Assembly: GCA_040902745.1 (NCBI GenBank)
Contig: JBBDWR010000010.1
Location: forward strand, 70,991-134,990
Reading direction: 5' to 3'
Origin: JBBDWR01 sp040902745
GTDB taxonomy: Bacteria; Actinomycetota; UBA4738; HRBIN12
Length of the DNA: 64,000 bases
Position numbers and translations under genes: made by a program. This document shows, piece by piece, positions 9,172 to 17,756 of this stretch. The notes beneath the pieces were generated by a model, which made no database searches, was not told the origin of the DNA, and saw only the letters and a list, made by a program, of their open reading frames with translations. Position 1 is the first letter of the stretch, and each line of letters begins with the position of its first letter.

Positions 9172-10106
9172 TCTTCGGACTGCTCGCCGCGCTCGGTTGG
9201 GGCCTGTCCGACCTGTGCGCGGCGGTCGCCTCTCGCCGAGCCGGCAGTCGCCCGGTCACCTTGCTGGCGCAGATCGCCGGGTTGATCGGATTCGCGGTGC
9301 TGATCCTGTTCGTGCGACCGAGCTGGGACCTGCCCGCCCAGGACGTCTTGCTCCTGCTGGGCAGTGGGACGTTCGCGGGGGTCGCGTACTTCGCGTTGTA
9401 CCGGGGACTGGAGCTGGGTCCGATCGCGCTCGTGTCGCCGATCGCCTCCGCGTTCAGTGCCGTCACCGTGTTGCTGGCCGTGGTCGCGCTCGGAGAGTCG
9501 CTCGGAGGGCTCGAGATCGTCGGCATCTGTTCGACGCTGATCGGCGTCGTTCTGTCCTCGACCGATCTGCGCCGGCTCGGTGTCGAGGCGAAGCGGCACC
9601 GTCGTGGCATCCCCTTCGGGATCGCCGCGATGATCGGATTCGGCGTCGCCGCGTTCGCGTCCGGCGCCTACGCCCAGACGTACGGCTGGCTCCCCCCGAT
9701 CGCGATCTCGCGAGTCGGTTCGTTCGCGTTGATCGTCGTCGTCATGCTGGTGACCGCCCGTAAGGCCGTAGCTGCGCGCGCAACCCCGCCTCTCGAGGAC
9801 GGCCTCGCCGGCACCGAGCCCACCGACTCCGAGCGCGTCCTGCTGGCGCCCGGGGACCCACGATCACGGGTGAACCTCGCACTCGCGGGCTTCGTCGGTC
9901 TCGTCGACATCGTGGGGATCGCCGCGTACGCGCGCGGGAGCGAGTTGGGGCTGGTCTCGATCACCGCAGCCGTTTCGGCGACCTTCACGCTGATCCCTGT
10001 GCTCGGCGGCGTGACGATCTTCGGCGAGCGCCCGGTGCCGAACCAGATCGTGGGTGTGCTCCTCGTCGTTGCGGGGTTGATCCTGCTCGGTGTCGGGGGC
10101 GCGTGA
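9168..10106 (+). CDS. EamA/DMT-family permease
   Basis: A 312-residue membrane protein with about ten hydrophobic helices in two similar halves, each of EamA type; the two halves are split by a polar loop around residues 205-235. The GTG start overlaps the preceding stop (GTGA). Position at the end of a crotonase/acyl-CoA synthetase unit suggests uptake or export of the acid or a related metabolite, but the family moves many different solutes and the substrate cannot be assigned. Confidence 0.8.
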   Translation: MIFGLLAALGWGLSDLCAAVASRRAGSRPVTLLAQIAGLIGFAVLILFVRPSWDLPAQDVLLLLGSGTFAGVAYFALYRGLELGPIALVSPIASAFSAVTVLLAVVALGESLGGLEIVGICSTLIGVVLSSTDLRRLGVEAKRHRRGIPFGIAAMIGFGVAAFASGAYAQTYGWLPPIAISRVGSFALIVVVMLVTARKAVAARATPPLEDGLAGTEPTDSERVLLAPGDPRSRVNLALAGFVGLVDIVGIAAYARGSELGLVSITAAVSATFTLIPVLGGVTIFGERPVPNQIVGVLLVVAGLILLGVGGA

Positions 10107-10151
10107 GGGAAACGACCCGGTCGGGTGTTGCGCAGGGCGCGTCGTGACCGT

Positions 10152-10180
10152 CCCCAGGTGACCACGGCCTGGGGTAGCAT
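10152..10180. promoter_or_regulatory. Dyad abutting the -10 box of the choline dehydrogenase gene
   Basis: CCCCAGG (10152-10158) and CCTGGGG (10168-10174) form a perfect 7-base inverted repeat with a 9-base spacer. It directly abuts TAGCAT (10175-10180), a TANNNT -10 box. An operator for the choline/betaine genes is the simplest reading; a terminator for the preceding permease is less likely because no T-run follows. Confidence 0.45.
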
Positions 10181-10212
10181 CGCCGTCGCTCGCGAGCGGG
10201 ATCGGAGAAGCC

Positions 10213-11871
10213 ATGGCGCAGGCCCGATACGACTTCATCATCGTCGGTGGTGGTTCCGCGGGAAGTGCGCTAGCGAACCGGCTGAGTGCGGACGCCTCGA
10301 ACCGCGTGCTGGTGCTCGAAGCGGGACGCCCCGACTACATCTGGGACGTCTTCATCCACATGCCGGCCGCGTTGACCTTCCCGATCGGCAGCCGCTTCTA
10401 CGACTGGAAGTACGAATCCGAACCTGAACCGTTCATGCACGATCGCCGTATCTACCACGCACGGGGCAAGGTGCTCGGGGGGTCGAGCAGCATCAACGGC
10501 ATGATCTTCCAGCGGGGGAACCCCCTGGACTACGAACGGTGGGGCGCGGATCCGGGCATGGAGGCCTGGGACTACGCGCACTGTTTGCCGTACTTCAAGC
10601 GGATGGAGGCATGCCTGGCGGCCGACCACGACGACACGCTCCGCGGGCACGCCGGTCCGCTGACACTGGAACGGGGGCCGGCGACGAGCCCACTGTTCGG
10701 GGCATTCTTCGAAGCGGTGCAGCAGGCGGGGTATCAGCTGACCGACGACGTCAACGGGTACCGACAGGAGGGGTTCGCGCCGTTCGACCGCAACATCCAC
10801 AACGGGCGGCGGTTGTCGGCGGCGCGTGCCTATCTGCATCCCGTGATGCACCGACCCAATCTCGAGGTGACGACCCGCGCGCTCGTCACCAAGGTCGTGT
10901 TCGAGCAGAACCGAGCGGTCGGGGTGGAATACCAGCGCGGGAGGGGGGCGACCGAGCGAGTCCGCGGAGGTGAGGTGATCCTGTGTGGTGGTGCGATCAA
11001 CTCACCACAATTGCTCCAGCTCTCCGGGGTGGGCGCCGCGGGGGAGCTGGGTGCGCTCGGCATCGATGTCGTGCAGGACCTGCCGGGCGTCGGGGAGAAC
11101 CTGCAGGACCATCTGGAGGTCTACATCCAATACGGATGCAAGCTTCCGGTGTCGGTGGCACCCGGGCTCAAGTGGCGCAACCGGCCGTTGATCGGTCTGC
11201 AGTGGCTGTTGTTCCGTTCGGGGCTCGGGGCGACCAACCACTTCGAGGCGGGCGGCTTCGCGCGCAGCAACGATGACGTCGCGTATCCCAACCTGATGTT
11301 CCACTTCCTTCCGGTCGCGGTCCGCTACGACGGATCCGCTCCGGAAGGCGATCACGGGTATCAGGTGCACATCGGACCGATGTACTCGGACGCGCGCGGA
11401 ACGGTAAAGATCACGAGCACCGATCCCCGCGCGCATCCCGCGTTGCGGTTCAACTACCTCTCCACCGACCAGGATCGCCGCGAATGGGTCGAGGCGATCC
11501 GCGTCGGGCGGGACATCCTTCAGCAACCCGCGTTCGATCCGTTCAACGCCGGTGAACTGTCGCCGGGACCATCGGTCGAGACCGACGAGCAGATCCTCGA
11601 CTGGGTCGCGCGTGACGGGGAGACGGCATTGCATCCCTCCTGCACATGCAAGATGGGCACCGGCGACGATGCGGTCGTCGACCCCGAGACGTTGCGGGTG
11701 TTCGGGGTGGAGGGGTTGCGGGTCGTCGATGCCTCGGTGATGCCGTACGTCACCAACGGCAACATCTATGCCCCCGTGATGATGGTCGCGGAGAAGGCCG
11801 CCGACCTGATCCTCGGAGACACCCCGCTTCCGGCCGAGAGCGCCGATTACTACCAGCACGCCAAGCCCTGA
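10213..11871 (+). CDS. betA: Choline dehydrogenase (GMC oxidoreductase)
   Basis: A 552-residue FAD enzyme of the glucose-methanol-choline family. It has the ADP-binding motif DFIIVGGGSAGSALANRL at the N-terminus, the GMC signature GGSSSINGMIFQRG, and the catalytic His474 in LHPSCTCKMG with Asn517 in NGNIYAP, the His/Asn pair of this family. It would oxidise choline to betaine aldehyde. A GGAG ribosome site lies before ATG 10213. It heads the run that continues with the betaine ABC transporter, an aldehyde dehydrogenase and the demethylation genes, and this context, more than motifs, favours choline over other alcohols. Confidence 0.8.
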   Translation: MAQARYDFIIVGGGSAGSALANRLSADASNRVLVLEAGRPDYIWDVFIHMPAALTFPIGSRFYDWKYESEPEPFMHDRRIYHARGKVLGGSSSINGMIFQRGNPLDYERWGADPGMEAWDYAHCLPYFKRMEACLAADHDDTLRGHAGPLTLERGPATSPLFGAFFEAVQQAGYQLTDDVNGYRQEGFAPFDRNIHNGRRLSAARAYLHPVMHRPNLEVTTRALVTKVVFEQNRAVGVEYQRGRGATERVRGGEVILCGGAINSPQLLQLSGVGAAGELGALGIDVVQDLPGVGENLQDHLEVYIQYGCKLPVSVAPGLKWRNRPLIGLQWLLFRSGLGATNHFEAGGFARSNDDVAYPNLMFHFLPVAVRYDGSAPEGDHGYQVHIGPMYSDARGTVKITSTDPRAHPALRFNYLSTDQDRREWVEAIRVGRDILQQPAFDPFNAGELSPGPSVETDEQILDWVARDGETALHPSCTCKMGTGDDAVVDPETLRVFGVEGLRVVDASVMPYVTNGNIYAPVMMVAEKAADLILGDTPLPAESADYYQHAKP

Positions 11872-11897
11872 TGGTTGGGCGCGCCCACGGGCAGGCG

Positions 11898-11915
11898 GTT
11901 GCTCGGTCCGCAACC
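11898..11915. repeat. Inverted repeat upstream of proV
   Basis: GGTTGC and GCAACC are separated by seven bases in the 107-base gap between the choline dehydrogenase and ProV genes. It may be a small operator or a weak stem-loop; no T-run follows. Confidence 0.3.
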
Positions 11916-11977
11916 CTTGTCTTGCGTACGCAGGCCGGGAGGGCCCACTATCGCCCGGGGTACGGAGGGAGGGGACG

Positions 11978-13012
11978 ATGACCCGATCGGATCAGGCGGC
12001 GCTCGTGTGCCGCGATGTCTGGAAGGTCTACGGACCGAACGCCGAGCGCATCGTCGGTTCGGACGACGCGGCCCTCCCTCGGAAAGAGCTCCTCGAGAAG
12101 ACCGGCTGCGTCGCCGCCGTGCGCGATGTGTCCTTCGAGGTCGCCGAGGGCGAAGTGTTCGTGGTGATGGGCCTGTCGGGCAGCGGCAAATCGACCCTCG
12201 TTCGGTGCCTGACCCGCCTGATCGATCCCACCGCCGGCGAGGTGCTCCTCGACGGGGAGGACCTATTGCGCGCCTCGCCCGACCGGCTCCGCGAGGTCCG
12301 GCGCAACAAGGTGAGCATGGTCTTCCAGCACTTCGGACTGTTCCCTCACCGCCGCCTCGTCGACAACGTCGCCTTCGGACTCGAGGTTCAGGGCGTCGAG
12401 CGCGAGGAGCGCACGAAGCGGGCCAACGAGGTCCTGGAGGTCGTCGGACTCGCCGGCTGGGGCAACTCGTATCCGGACGAGCTCTCGGGCGGGATGCAGC
12501 AGCGCGTGGGTTTGGCGCGGGCGCTCGCGACCAACCCGGAGATCATGCTGTTCGACGAACCGTTCAGCGCGCTCGACCCGCTGATCCGCCGCGACATGCA
12601 GGAGGAAGTGGTCCGCCTGCAGCGCGAGGTGCGCAAGACGATGGTGTTCATCACTCACGACTTGATGGAGGCCCTCAAACTCGGCGACAGGATCGCGATC
12701 ATGAAGGACGGGGGCTTCGTCCAAGTCGGCACCCCCGAGGATGTCGTCGCGCGACCCGCGAGCGACTACGTGGCCGACTTCGTCCGCGACGTGCCGCGCG
12801 CGCACGTGCTGACGGCGCGCTCGATCATGACCAGCCCCCCGTCCGCCGACGGGCACGTCTACGGGCCGGACGTCACGGCTGCGACGATCGTTCAGGAGCT
12901 GATCCCGCTCGTCGCGAGCGAGGACCGGCTGTTGCGGGTGGTCGACGGTGACGACATCGTCGGGGTGGTCGATCGCGCGGCGGTGATGTCGGCGTTGATC
13001 GAGGAGCGGTAG
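11978..13012 (+). CDS. proV: Glycine betaine/proline ABC transporter ATP-binding protein
   Basis: A 344-residue ATPase for quaternary-amine uptake. It begins with the ProV/OpuAA-type N-terminal extension (VCRDVWKVYGPN), then Walker A GLSGSGKST (65-73), LSGGMQQRVGLARAL and Walker B IMLFDEPFSALD. A C-terminal stretch of about 65 residues resembles a single regulatory CBS-like unit rather than the tandem CBS pair of E. coli ProV, so osmotic gating may be reduced. A purine-rich ribosome site (GGAGGGAGGGG) precedes ATG 11978. Its TAG stop touches the proW ATG directly. Confidence 0.93.
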   Translation: MTRSDQAALVCRDVWKVYGPNAERIVGSDDAALPRKELLEKTGCVAAVRDVSFEVAEGEVFVVMGLSGSGKSTLVRCLTRLIDPTAGEVLLDGEDLLRASPDRLREVRRNKVSMVFQHFGLFPHRRLVDNVAFGLEVQGVEREERTKRANEVLEVVGLAGWGNSYPDELSGGMQQRVGLARALATNPEIMLFDEPFSALDPLIRRDMQEEVVRLQREVRKTMVFITHDLMEALKLGDRIAIMKDGGFVQVGTPEDVVARPASDYVADFVRDVPRAHVLTARSIMTSPPSADGHVYGPDVTAATIVQELIPLVASEDRLLRVVDGDDIVGVVDRAAVMSALIEER

Positions 13013-15088
13013 ATGGCGGTCGAGGCGCCGTCCAGGTCGCGGGTCCCGAACGCGGAGGAGGTCGCGCCTCCCTCGACGGTCGCGGCTCCCGTGTCGCCGT
13101 GGCCTCGCCGGATCGCCTGGAGTGCCGCGATCGTGGCCGCACTCTGGGTCGGTCTCGAACTGCTGACCCCCGGCTTCCCCGAAACGTGGGTGGTCGGCGT
13201 CGCCGACTGGTTCGCGTCGGTCGACACCTGGGTGATCGAGAACCAACGAACCCACTGGCTCTTCCTCAACGTCCTCAGTCCGATCTCCGACGGCGTCGAG
13301 TCGGCGGTGGAGGGCACGGTCGATGCCCTCGCACGTATGACGTGGCTCGGTCTGCTCGTCGGTGCCGCATCACTCGCGGGCATCGTGGCGGGCTGGCGCT
13401 TGGCGCTGCTGACTGCAGCCGGTGTCGCCACGTTCGGGATCCTGGGGGTATGGGAGGCGAGTCTCGAAACGCTCGGACTCGTGTTGGTCTCGGTGGTGAT
13501 CGCCCTCGCGATCGGGATGCCGCTGGGGATCTGGGCGGGCCGCAGGCCGAAGGTGGAGCGAGCCTTGCGAACCGTGCTCGATGCGATGCAGACGATCCCC
13601 GCCTACTCCTACCTGTTGCCGGCGGTGCTGTTCTTCGGCATCGGTTACCCGCCGGCCCTGATCGCGACCGTGATCTTCGCGATCCCTCCTGCGGTGCGGC
13701 TCACCGCCCTGGGGATCCGCAACGTGCCGCCGACCGCCGTCGAGGTGTCGGACTCGTTCGGAGCCACCCCTCGGCAGACGCTCGGCAAGGTGCAGCTTCC
13801 GATGGCCAAGCCCTCGATGATGCTGGGTGTCAACCAGACGATCATGATGGCGCTCGGCATGGTCGTGATCGCCGCCGTCGTCGGCGCGGGAGGTCTGGGT
13901 CGACAGGTGCTCGACGGCCTGAAACAGCTCGACGTCGGCGAGGCGCTCAACGGCGGCATCGCGATCGTGGCGATGGCGATCGTGTTGGACCGGGTGACGA
14001 CCGCCTGGAGCAAGCGCGATCGGCGGGACCGTGGATCGATGACGGTGGCAGGGCACGTCCTCTCACGTCGCGTCGTGATCGCGGCGGCACTCGGAGCCAC
14101 GGTGGCCGCGGTGATCGTCGGTCGGCAGGTGCTCCTCCAGCAGGAGTGGCCCGAAGGATTGACCACGTCCGTCGCCGGTCCTGCCAACGCCATCGTCGAA
14201 TGGTCGCAGACCAACCTGGTCGGGTTCACGGACTGGATCGCCCGGGTCATGTTGACCTACATGTTGGATCCGCTCCGTGATCTGCTCGCTGGACTGCCCT
14301 GGTGGATGGTGGCTGGCGGGGCGGCGCTGATCGCGTGGAAGGTGTCGGGCATCCGGCTCGCGATCTTCAGCTTCCTCTGCGTGATGGGGATCGGACTGTT
14401 GGGCACGTGGGAGATCTCCATGATCACGCTGAGCCAGGTGTTGGTGGCGGTCGCGATCGCGGTCGCGATCGCGATCCCGATCGGGATCGCCGCGGCGCGG
14501 AGCCCCGGCCTTGAGCGCGCGATCCGGCCGGTATTGGACGCGATGCAGACGATGCCCGCGTTCGTGTATCTCGTGCCAGTGCTGCTGCTCTTCGCCCCGG
14601 GCCGCGTGCCGGCGGTGATCGCGTCGGTCGTCTACGCGTTTCCCGTGGGTATCCGGTTGACCACGCACGGGATCCGCGAGGTTCCGAGCGAGACGGTCGA
14701 GGCATCGGAGAGCTTCGGCGCGACCCCGAGACAAACGCTGCGCAAGGTGCAATTGCCACTCGCCCGTCCGCAGATCCTGCTCGGGGTGAACCAGGTCATC
14801 ATGATGGTGCTGGCGGTGGTCATCATCGCCGGATTGATCGGCGGCGGAGGGCTCGGGTTCGACATCCTGAACTCCCTGTCGAAGCGGCAGATCGGGCAGG
14901 CTGTCGTCGGCGGCTTGAACATCCTGCTGTTGGCGATCGTGCTCGACAGGATCACGCAAGCGATGGGTGCCGCCCAGCGCTCTATGCGGGGGCCGGTGGG
15001 GATGGGATTCGGGTGGTGGACCCGGGTACGCGCGATCAAGAAGACCGAACCGATGGGAACGAACGGACCCGGGAAGGGGGACGCATGA
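13013..15088 (+). CDS. proW: Glycine betaine ABC transporter permease with two fused transmembrane domains
   Basis: At 691 residues it is about twice the length of E. coli ProW. Two homologous permease domains follow each other in one chain. The first carries DAMQTIPAYSYLLP and EVSDSFGATPRQTLGKVQLP; the second carries DAMQTMPAFVYLVP and EASESFGATPRQTLRKVQLP. Each has its own EAA loop, so the single polypeptide could supply both halves of the channel. A soluble N-terminal region and an extra pair of helices precede the first domain. The ATG directly follows the proV stop and the TGA overlaps the proX ATG. Fused ProW proteins exist in some bacteria; this arrangement is real in one uninterrupted frame. 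Confidence 0.92.
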   Translation: MAVEAPSRSRVPNAEEVAPPSTVAAPVSPWPRRIAWSAAIVAALWVGLELLTPGFPETWVVGVADWFASVDTWVIENQRTHWLFLNVLSPISDGVESAVEGTVDALARMTWLGLLVGAASLAGIVAGWRLALLTAAGVATFGILGVWEASLETLGLVLVSVVIALAIGMPLGIWAGRRPKVERALRTVLDAMQTIPAYSYLLPAVLFFGIGYPPALIATVIFAIPPAVRLTALGIRNVPPTAVEVSDSFGATPRQTLGKVQLPMAKPSMMLGVNQTIMMALGMVVIAAVVGAGGLGRQVLDGLKQLDVGEALNGGIAIVAMAIVLDRVTTAWSKRDRRDRGSMTVAGHVLSRRVVIAAALGATVAAVIVGRQVLLQQEWPEGLTTSVAGPANAIVEWSQTNLVGFTDWIARVMLTYMLDPLRDLLAGLPWWMVAGGAALIAWKVSGIRLAIFSFLCVMGIGLLGTWEISMITLSQVLVAVAIAVAIAIPIGIAAARSPGLERAIRPVLDAMQTMPAFVYLVPVLLLFAPGRVPAVIASVVYAFPVGIRLTTHGIREVPSETVEASESFGATPRQTLRKVQLPLARPQILLGVNQVIMMVLAVVIIAGLIGGGGLGFDILNSLSKRQIGQAVVGGLNILLLAIVLDRITQAMGAAQRSMRGPVGMGFGWWTRVRAIKKTEPMGTNGPGKGDA

Positions 15089-16086
15089 GGAGGATGAACC
15101 GCACGGTGTTGATCGCGCTCGGCGCGAGTCTGATCGTGCTCCTGGCCGCATGTAGCGACGTGGAGGATCCGGCCGACGATGCAGCGGGCGGCGATTCCAC
15201 GGAGGTCGCGCAGTGCGGCGACGAGGAGCTCAAGCTCGCGGTGAACGCGTGGGTCGGTGCAGAAGCGAACGCGGCCGTTGCCCAGCAGGTGATGTCGGAT
15301 CAGATGGGATGCCAGGTGGAGCTGGTCGAGATCGACGAATTCCCGCAGTTCGCGGCACTGGCACAGGGCGACCTTGACGCGACGCTCGAAGTGTGGCCGT
15401 CGGTGCACCCGAAGGAATATAAGCAGTACATCGAGAGCGACGGTGGGGTTGTCGACGGTGGTGAGCTCGGCGTGATCGGCAACATCGGCTGGTTCTTGCC
15501 GTCCTATGTGCTGGAAGAGAATCCCGAGTTCGCCTCCTACGAGGGGATCAAGGGCAACGAAGAGACCTTCGCGACCGCGGAGACGGGCGACAAGGGTCAG
15601 TTCCTCGGATCGGACCCGAACTTCGGGTTCTACGACGAGGAGATCGCACAGAACCTGGGACTGGACCTGGAGTTCGTGTACAGCGGGTCGGAGTCCGCTT
15701 CGTTGGCCGCGCTCGACAAGGCATCGACGAACCAGGATCCGCTGCTGATGTACTTCTGGAGCCCGCACTGGGCGCAGGCGAAGTACGACCTGCAGGAGGT
15801 CGAGCTGCCGGAGTACAACGATGAGTGCGAGGCGGCCCTGGAGAACGACGACGCCGATGGGTACGCGTGCGACTACGCGGATGACGTGCTCTACAAGGCG
15901 TTCTCCGCGGACCTGGAGACCAAGGATCCTGCGGCGTTCGAGTTCCTGTCGAACTTCCAATGGACCGAGGAGGACCAGAACGAGGTGGCGCTCGCGCTCG
16001 AAGAGGGTGCAACCGCGGAGGAGGCAGCGACCGACTGGATGTCGCAGAACCAGGACGTGTGGGAAGCCTGGCTTCCCGCGGCCTGA
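15085..16086 (+). CDS. proX: Glycine betaine-binding lipoprotein
   Basis: A 333-residue extracellular binding protein of the OpuAC class. The signal peptide (RTVLIALGASLIVLLAAC) ends in a lipobox, so it is membrane-anchored. The mature part starts LKLAVNAWVGAEANAAV and has many aromatic residues (for example EVWPSVHPKEY, GWFLP, MYFWSPHW) that in this family form the cation-pi cage for the trimethylammonium group. ATG 15085 overlaps the proW stop (ATGA); a second ATG at 15094 is possible. A strong stem-loop follows the gene. Confidence 0.92.
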   Translation: MRRMNRTVLIALGASLIVLLAACSDVEDPADDAAGGDSTEVAQCGDEELKLAVNAWVGAEANAAVAQQVMSDQMGCQVELVEIDEFPQFAALAQGDLDATLEVWPSVHPKEYKQYIESDGGVVDGGELGVIGNIGWFLPSYVLEENPEFASYEGIKGNEETFATAETGDKGQFLGSDPNFGFYDEEIAQNLGLDLEFVYSGSESASLAALDKASTNQDPLLMYFWSPHWAQAKYDLQEVELPEYNDECEAALENDDADGYACDYADDVLYKAFSADLETKDPAAFEFLSNFQWTEEDQNEVALALEEGATAEEAATDWMSQNQDVWEAWLPAA

Positions 16087-16125
16087 GCACCTAACGGGCC
16101 CAAGCCCGGACACGGCACGACGCGA

Positions 16126-16154
16126 CGGGGGCGGTTCGCATCGAACCGCCCCCG
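16126..16154 (+). terminator. Stem-loop after proX
   Basis: A perfect 13-base-pair stem with a 3-base CAT loop (left arm 16126-16138, right arm 16142-16154, arms CGGGGGCGGTTCG and its complement). It lies 40 bases after the proX stop and 45 bases before the aldehyde dehydrogenase start. No T-run follows, so it could be a terminator of the actinobacterial type or an mRNA-stabilising hairpin that lowers expression beyond the transporter. Confidence 0.65.
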
Positions 16155-16198
16155 AGCGCGTCCGGCCGGCACAACACCACAACGCCGGAGGAGCAGCG

Positions 16199-17647
16199 AT
16201 GAGCGAGGACCTACGGATGACTATCGACGGCGCCTGGGTTGCCGCGTCCGACGGCGCGACGATCGAGGCGACAAGTCCGCGATCCGGCGAGGTGATCGCG
16301 ACGGTTCCCGCCGGTACCCGTGAAGACGTGCAGCGGGCGGTGGCCGCCGCCAATGGCGCGTGGCGCGGGTGGGCGGGACGTTCTGCGTTCGATCGCGCGG
16401 CCGCCATGCGCAGGATCGGGGAGGCGATCTCATCTCGTAAGGACGAGCTCGCTCGCGCGCTTACCTTGGACCAAGGCAAGCCCCTACGGGCGGAGGCCTA
16501 CGACGAGGTCGAGGAACTGCTCGCGTACTTCGAGATGGCGGCTGCGGACGCGACGCGGGTAGAGGGGCTGATCCCCCCGTCGGCGACGGCGGGCAATCGG
16601 GTCTATCTCTATCGCGTCCCTCGCGGAGTCGTGGGGATCATCAGTCCTTGGAACTGGCCGTACACGATGCCCGGAGAGATCCTCGCCCCCGCGCTCGCGT
16701 ACGGGAACGCCGTCGTGTGGACGCCCGCTCCCAGCACGTCCGTCTGTGCGGTTCGCTTCGCCGAGTGCATCGTCGACGCCGATCTGCCGCCGGGCGTCTT
16801 CAACCTCGTCACGGGAGAGGGTGCCGTCGTGGGCGACGAGGTGGCGGCCAGCCCCGGCACCGCAGCGGTCGGGTTCATCGGATCGATCGCAACCGGACAT
16901 CGCGTTGCCCAGCGCGCTGCCGGCAAGGAACTGCTGCTCGAGATGGGTGGCAACGGGCCGCTCGTCGTGATGGAGGACGGGGACGTGGTCGCCGCCGCCG
17001 AGGCGACCCTGACGGCGTGCTTCTTGAACGCCGGGCAGAGCTGTACGGCGGGTGAGCGGATCCTGGTCCATGAGGACGTTCACGACGCATACGTCGAGGC
17101 GCTCTCCGCGGCCGTCGCGCGCGAGATCCGATTGGGGGATCCGCTCGATGATGCGACGACCATGGGGCCGGTGAACAACGCCGGTGTCGCCGACAAGACC
17201 GAGCGACACGTGACGCAAGCGCGTGATGCCGGGGCGCGGATCCTCGCCGGCGGTGCGCGCGCCCCCGAACACGGAAGCGAACTCTTCTTCCAACCCACGG
17301 TGCTCGACGGCGTTACCGACGACATGGAGATCGCGCGCGAGGAGACCTTCGGGCCTGTCGCTCCGATCTCGACGATCCACGACGAGGCCGAGGCCGTAGC
17401 CATCGTGGACGGTTCCGAGTACGGCCTGCTCTCGGCGATCTTCACCGCGGACATCGGCCGGGGCTTGCGGTTCGCCGAACGGGTCCGCACCGGATGGGTG
17501 AACGTGAACGAGGGCACCAACTATTGGGAGTCCCACCTTCCCTTCGGAGGCGCCGCGGGTTCCAGCAGCGGCGTCGGCCGGGTGGGGGGTCGGTTCTCGA
17601 TGGAGCGCCTGACCGAGCTGAAGACGGTGATCGTGAACCTGGGGTAA
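16199..17647 (+). CDS. betB: Aldehyde dehydrogenase, probable betaine aldehyde dehydrogenase
   Basis: A 482-residue NAD(P)-dependent aldehyde dehydrogenase. The catalytic cysteine is Cys282 in NAGQSCTAGER and the general base is Glu248 in LLLEMGGNG; IISPWNWPY and ETFGPVAP are the other family landmarks. ATG 16199 follows a GGAGGAG ribosome site; the frame is open further upstream but that part overlaps proX. Placed between the betaine transporter and the dimethylglycine dehydrogenase-type gene, it most likely converts betaine aldehyde to glycine betaine, although the family is broad. Confidence 0.78.
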   Translation: MSEDLRMTIDGAWVAASDGATIEATSPRSGEVIATVPAGTREDVQRAVAAANGAWRGWAGRSAFDRAAAMRRIGEAISSRKDELARALTLDQGKPLRAEAYDEVEELLAYFEMAAADATRVEGLIPPSATAGNRVYLYRVPRGVVGIISPWNWPYTMPGEILAPALAYGNAVVWTPAPSTSVCAVRFAECIVDADLPPGVFNLVTGEGAVVGDEVAASPGTAAVGFIGSIATGHRVAQRAAGKELLLEMGGNGPLVVMEDGDVVAAAEATLTACFLNAGQSCTAGERILVHEDVHDAYVEALSAAVAREIRLGDPLDDATTMGPVNNAGVADKTERHVTQARDAGARILAGGARAPEHGSELFFQPTVLDGVTDDMEIAREETFGPVAPISTIHDEAEAVAIVDGSEYGLLSAIFTADIGRGLRFAERVRTGWVNVNEGTNYWESHLPFGGAAGSSSGVGRVGGRFSMERLTELKTVIVNLG

Positions 17648-17756
17648 GTCCTGGGGGTTGTGTGGTGCGCAACCGGAGGCTTCGCAGGCGCAACGGCGGC
17701 CGGTACCGTGCACAGAGCCCCCGTCGGGGGGAGTCGAGGAAGGGGACGGAGCCGTC

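Noticed and set aside
15821..16198. Extension of the aldehyde dehydrogenase frame into proX
   Set aside because: It is Arg-rich shadow of proX; ATG 16199 has a strong ribosome site and the normal family start.
17648..17756. Cobalamin riboswitch ahead of the DMGDH/corrinoid genes
   Set aside because: The gap is only about 109 bases and I see no B12-box-like core; a covariance search would settle it.
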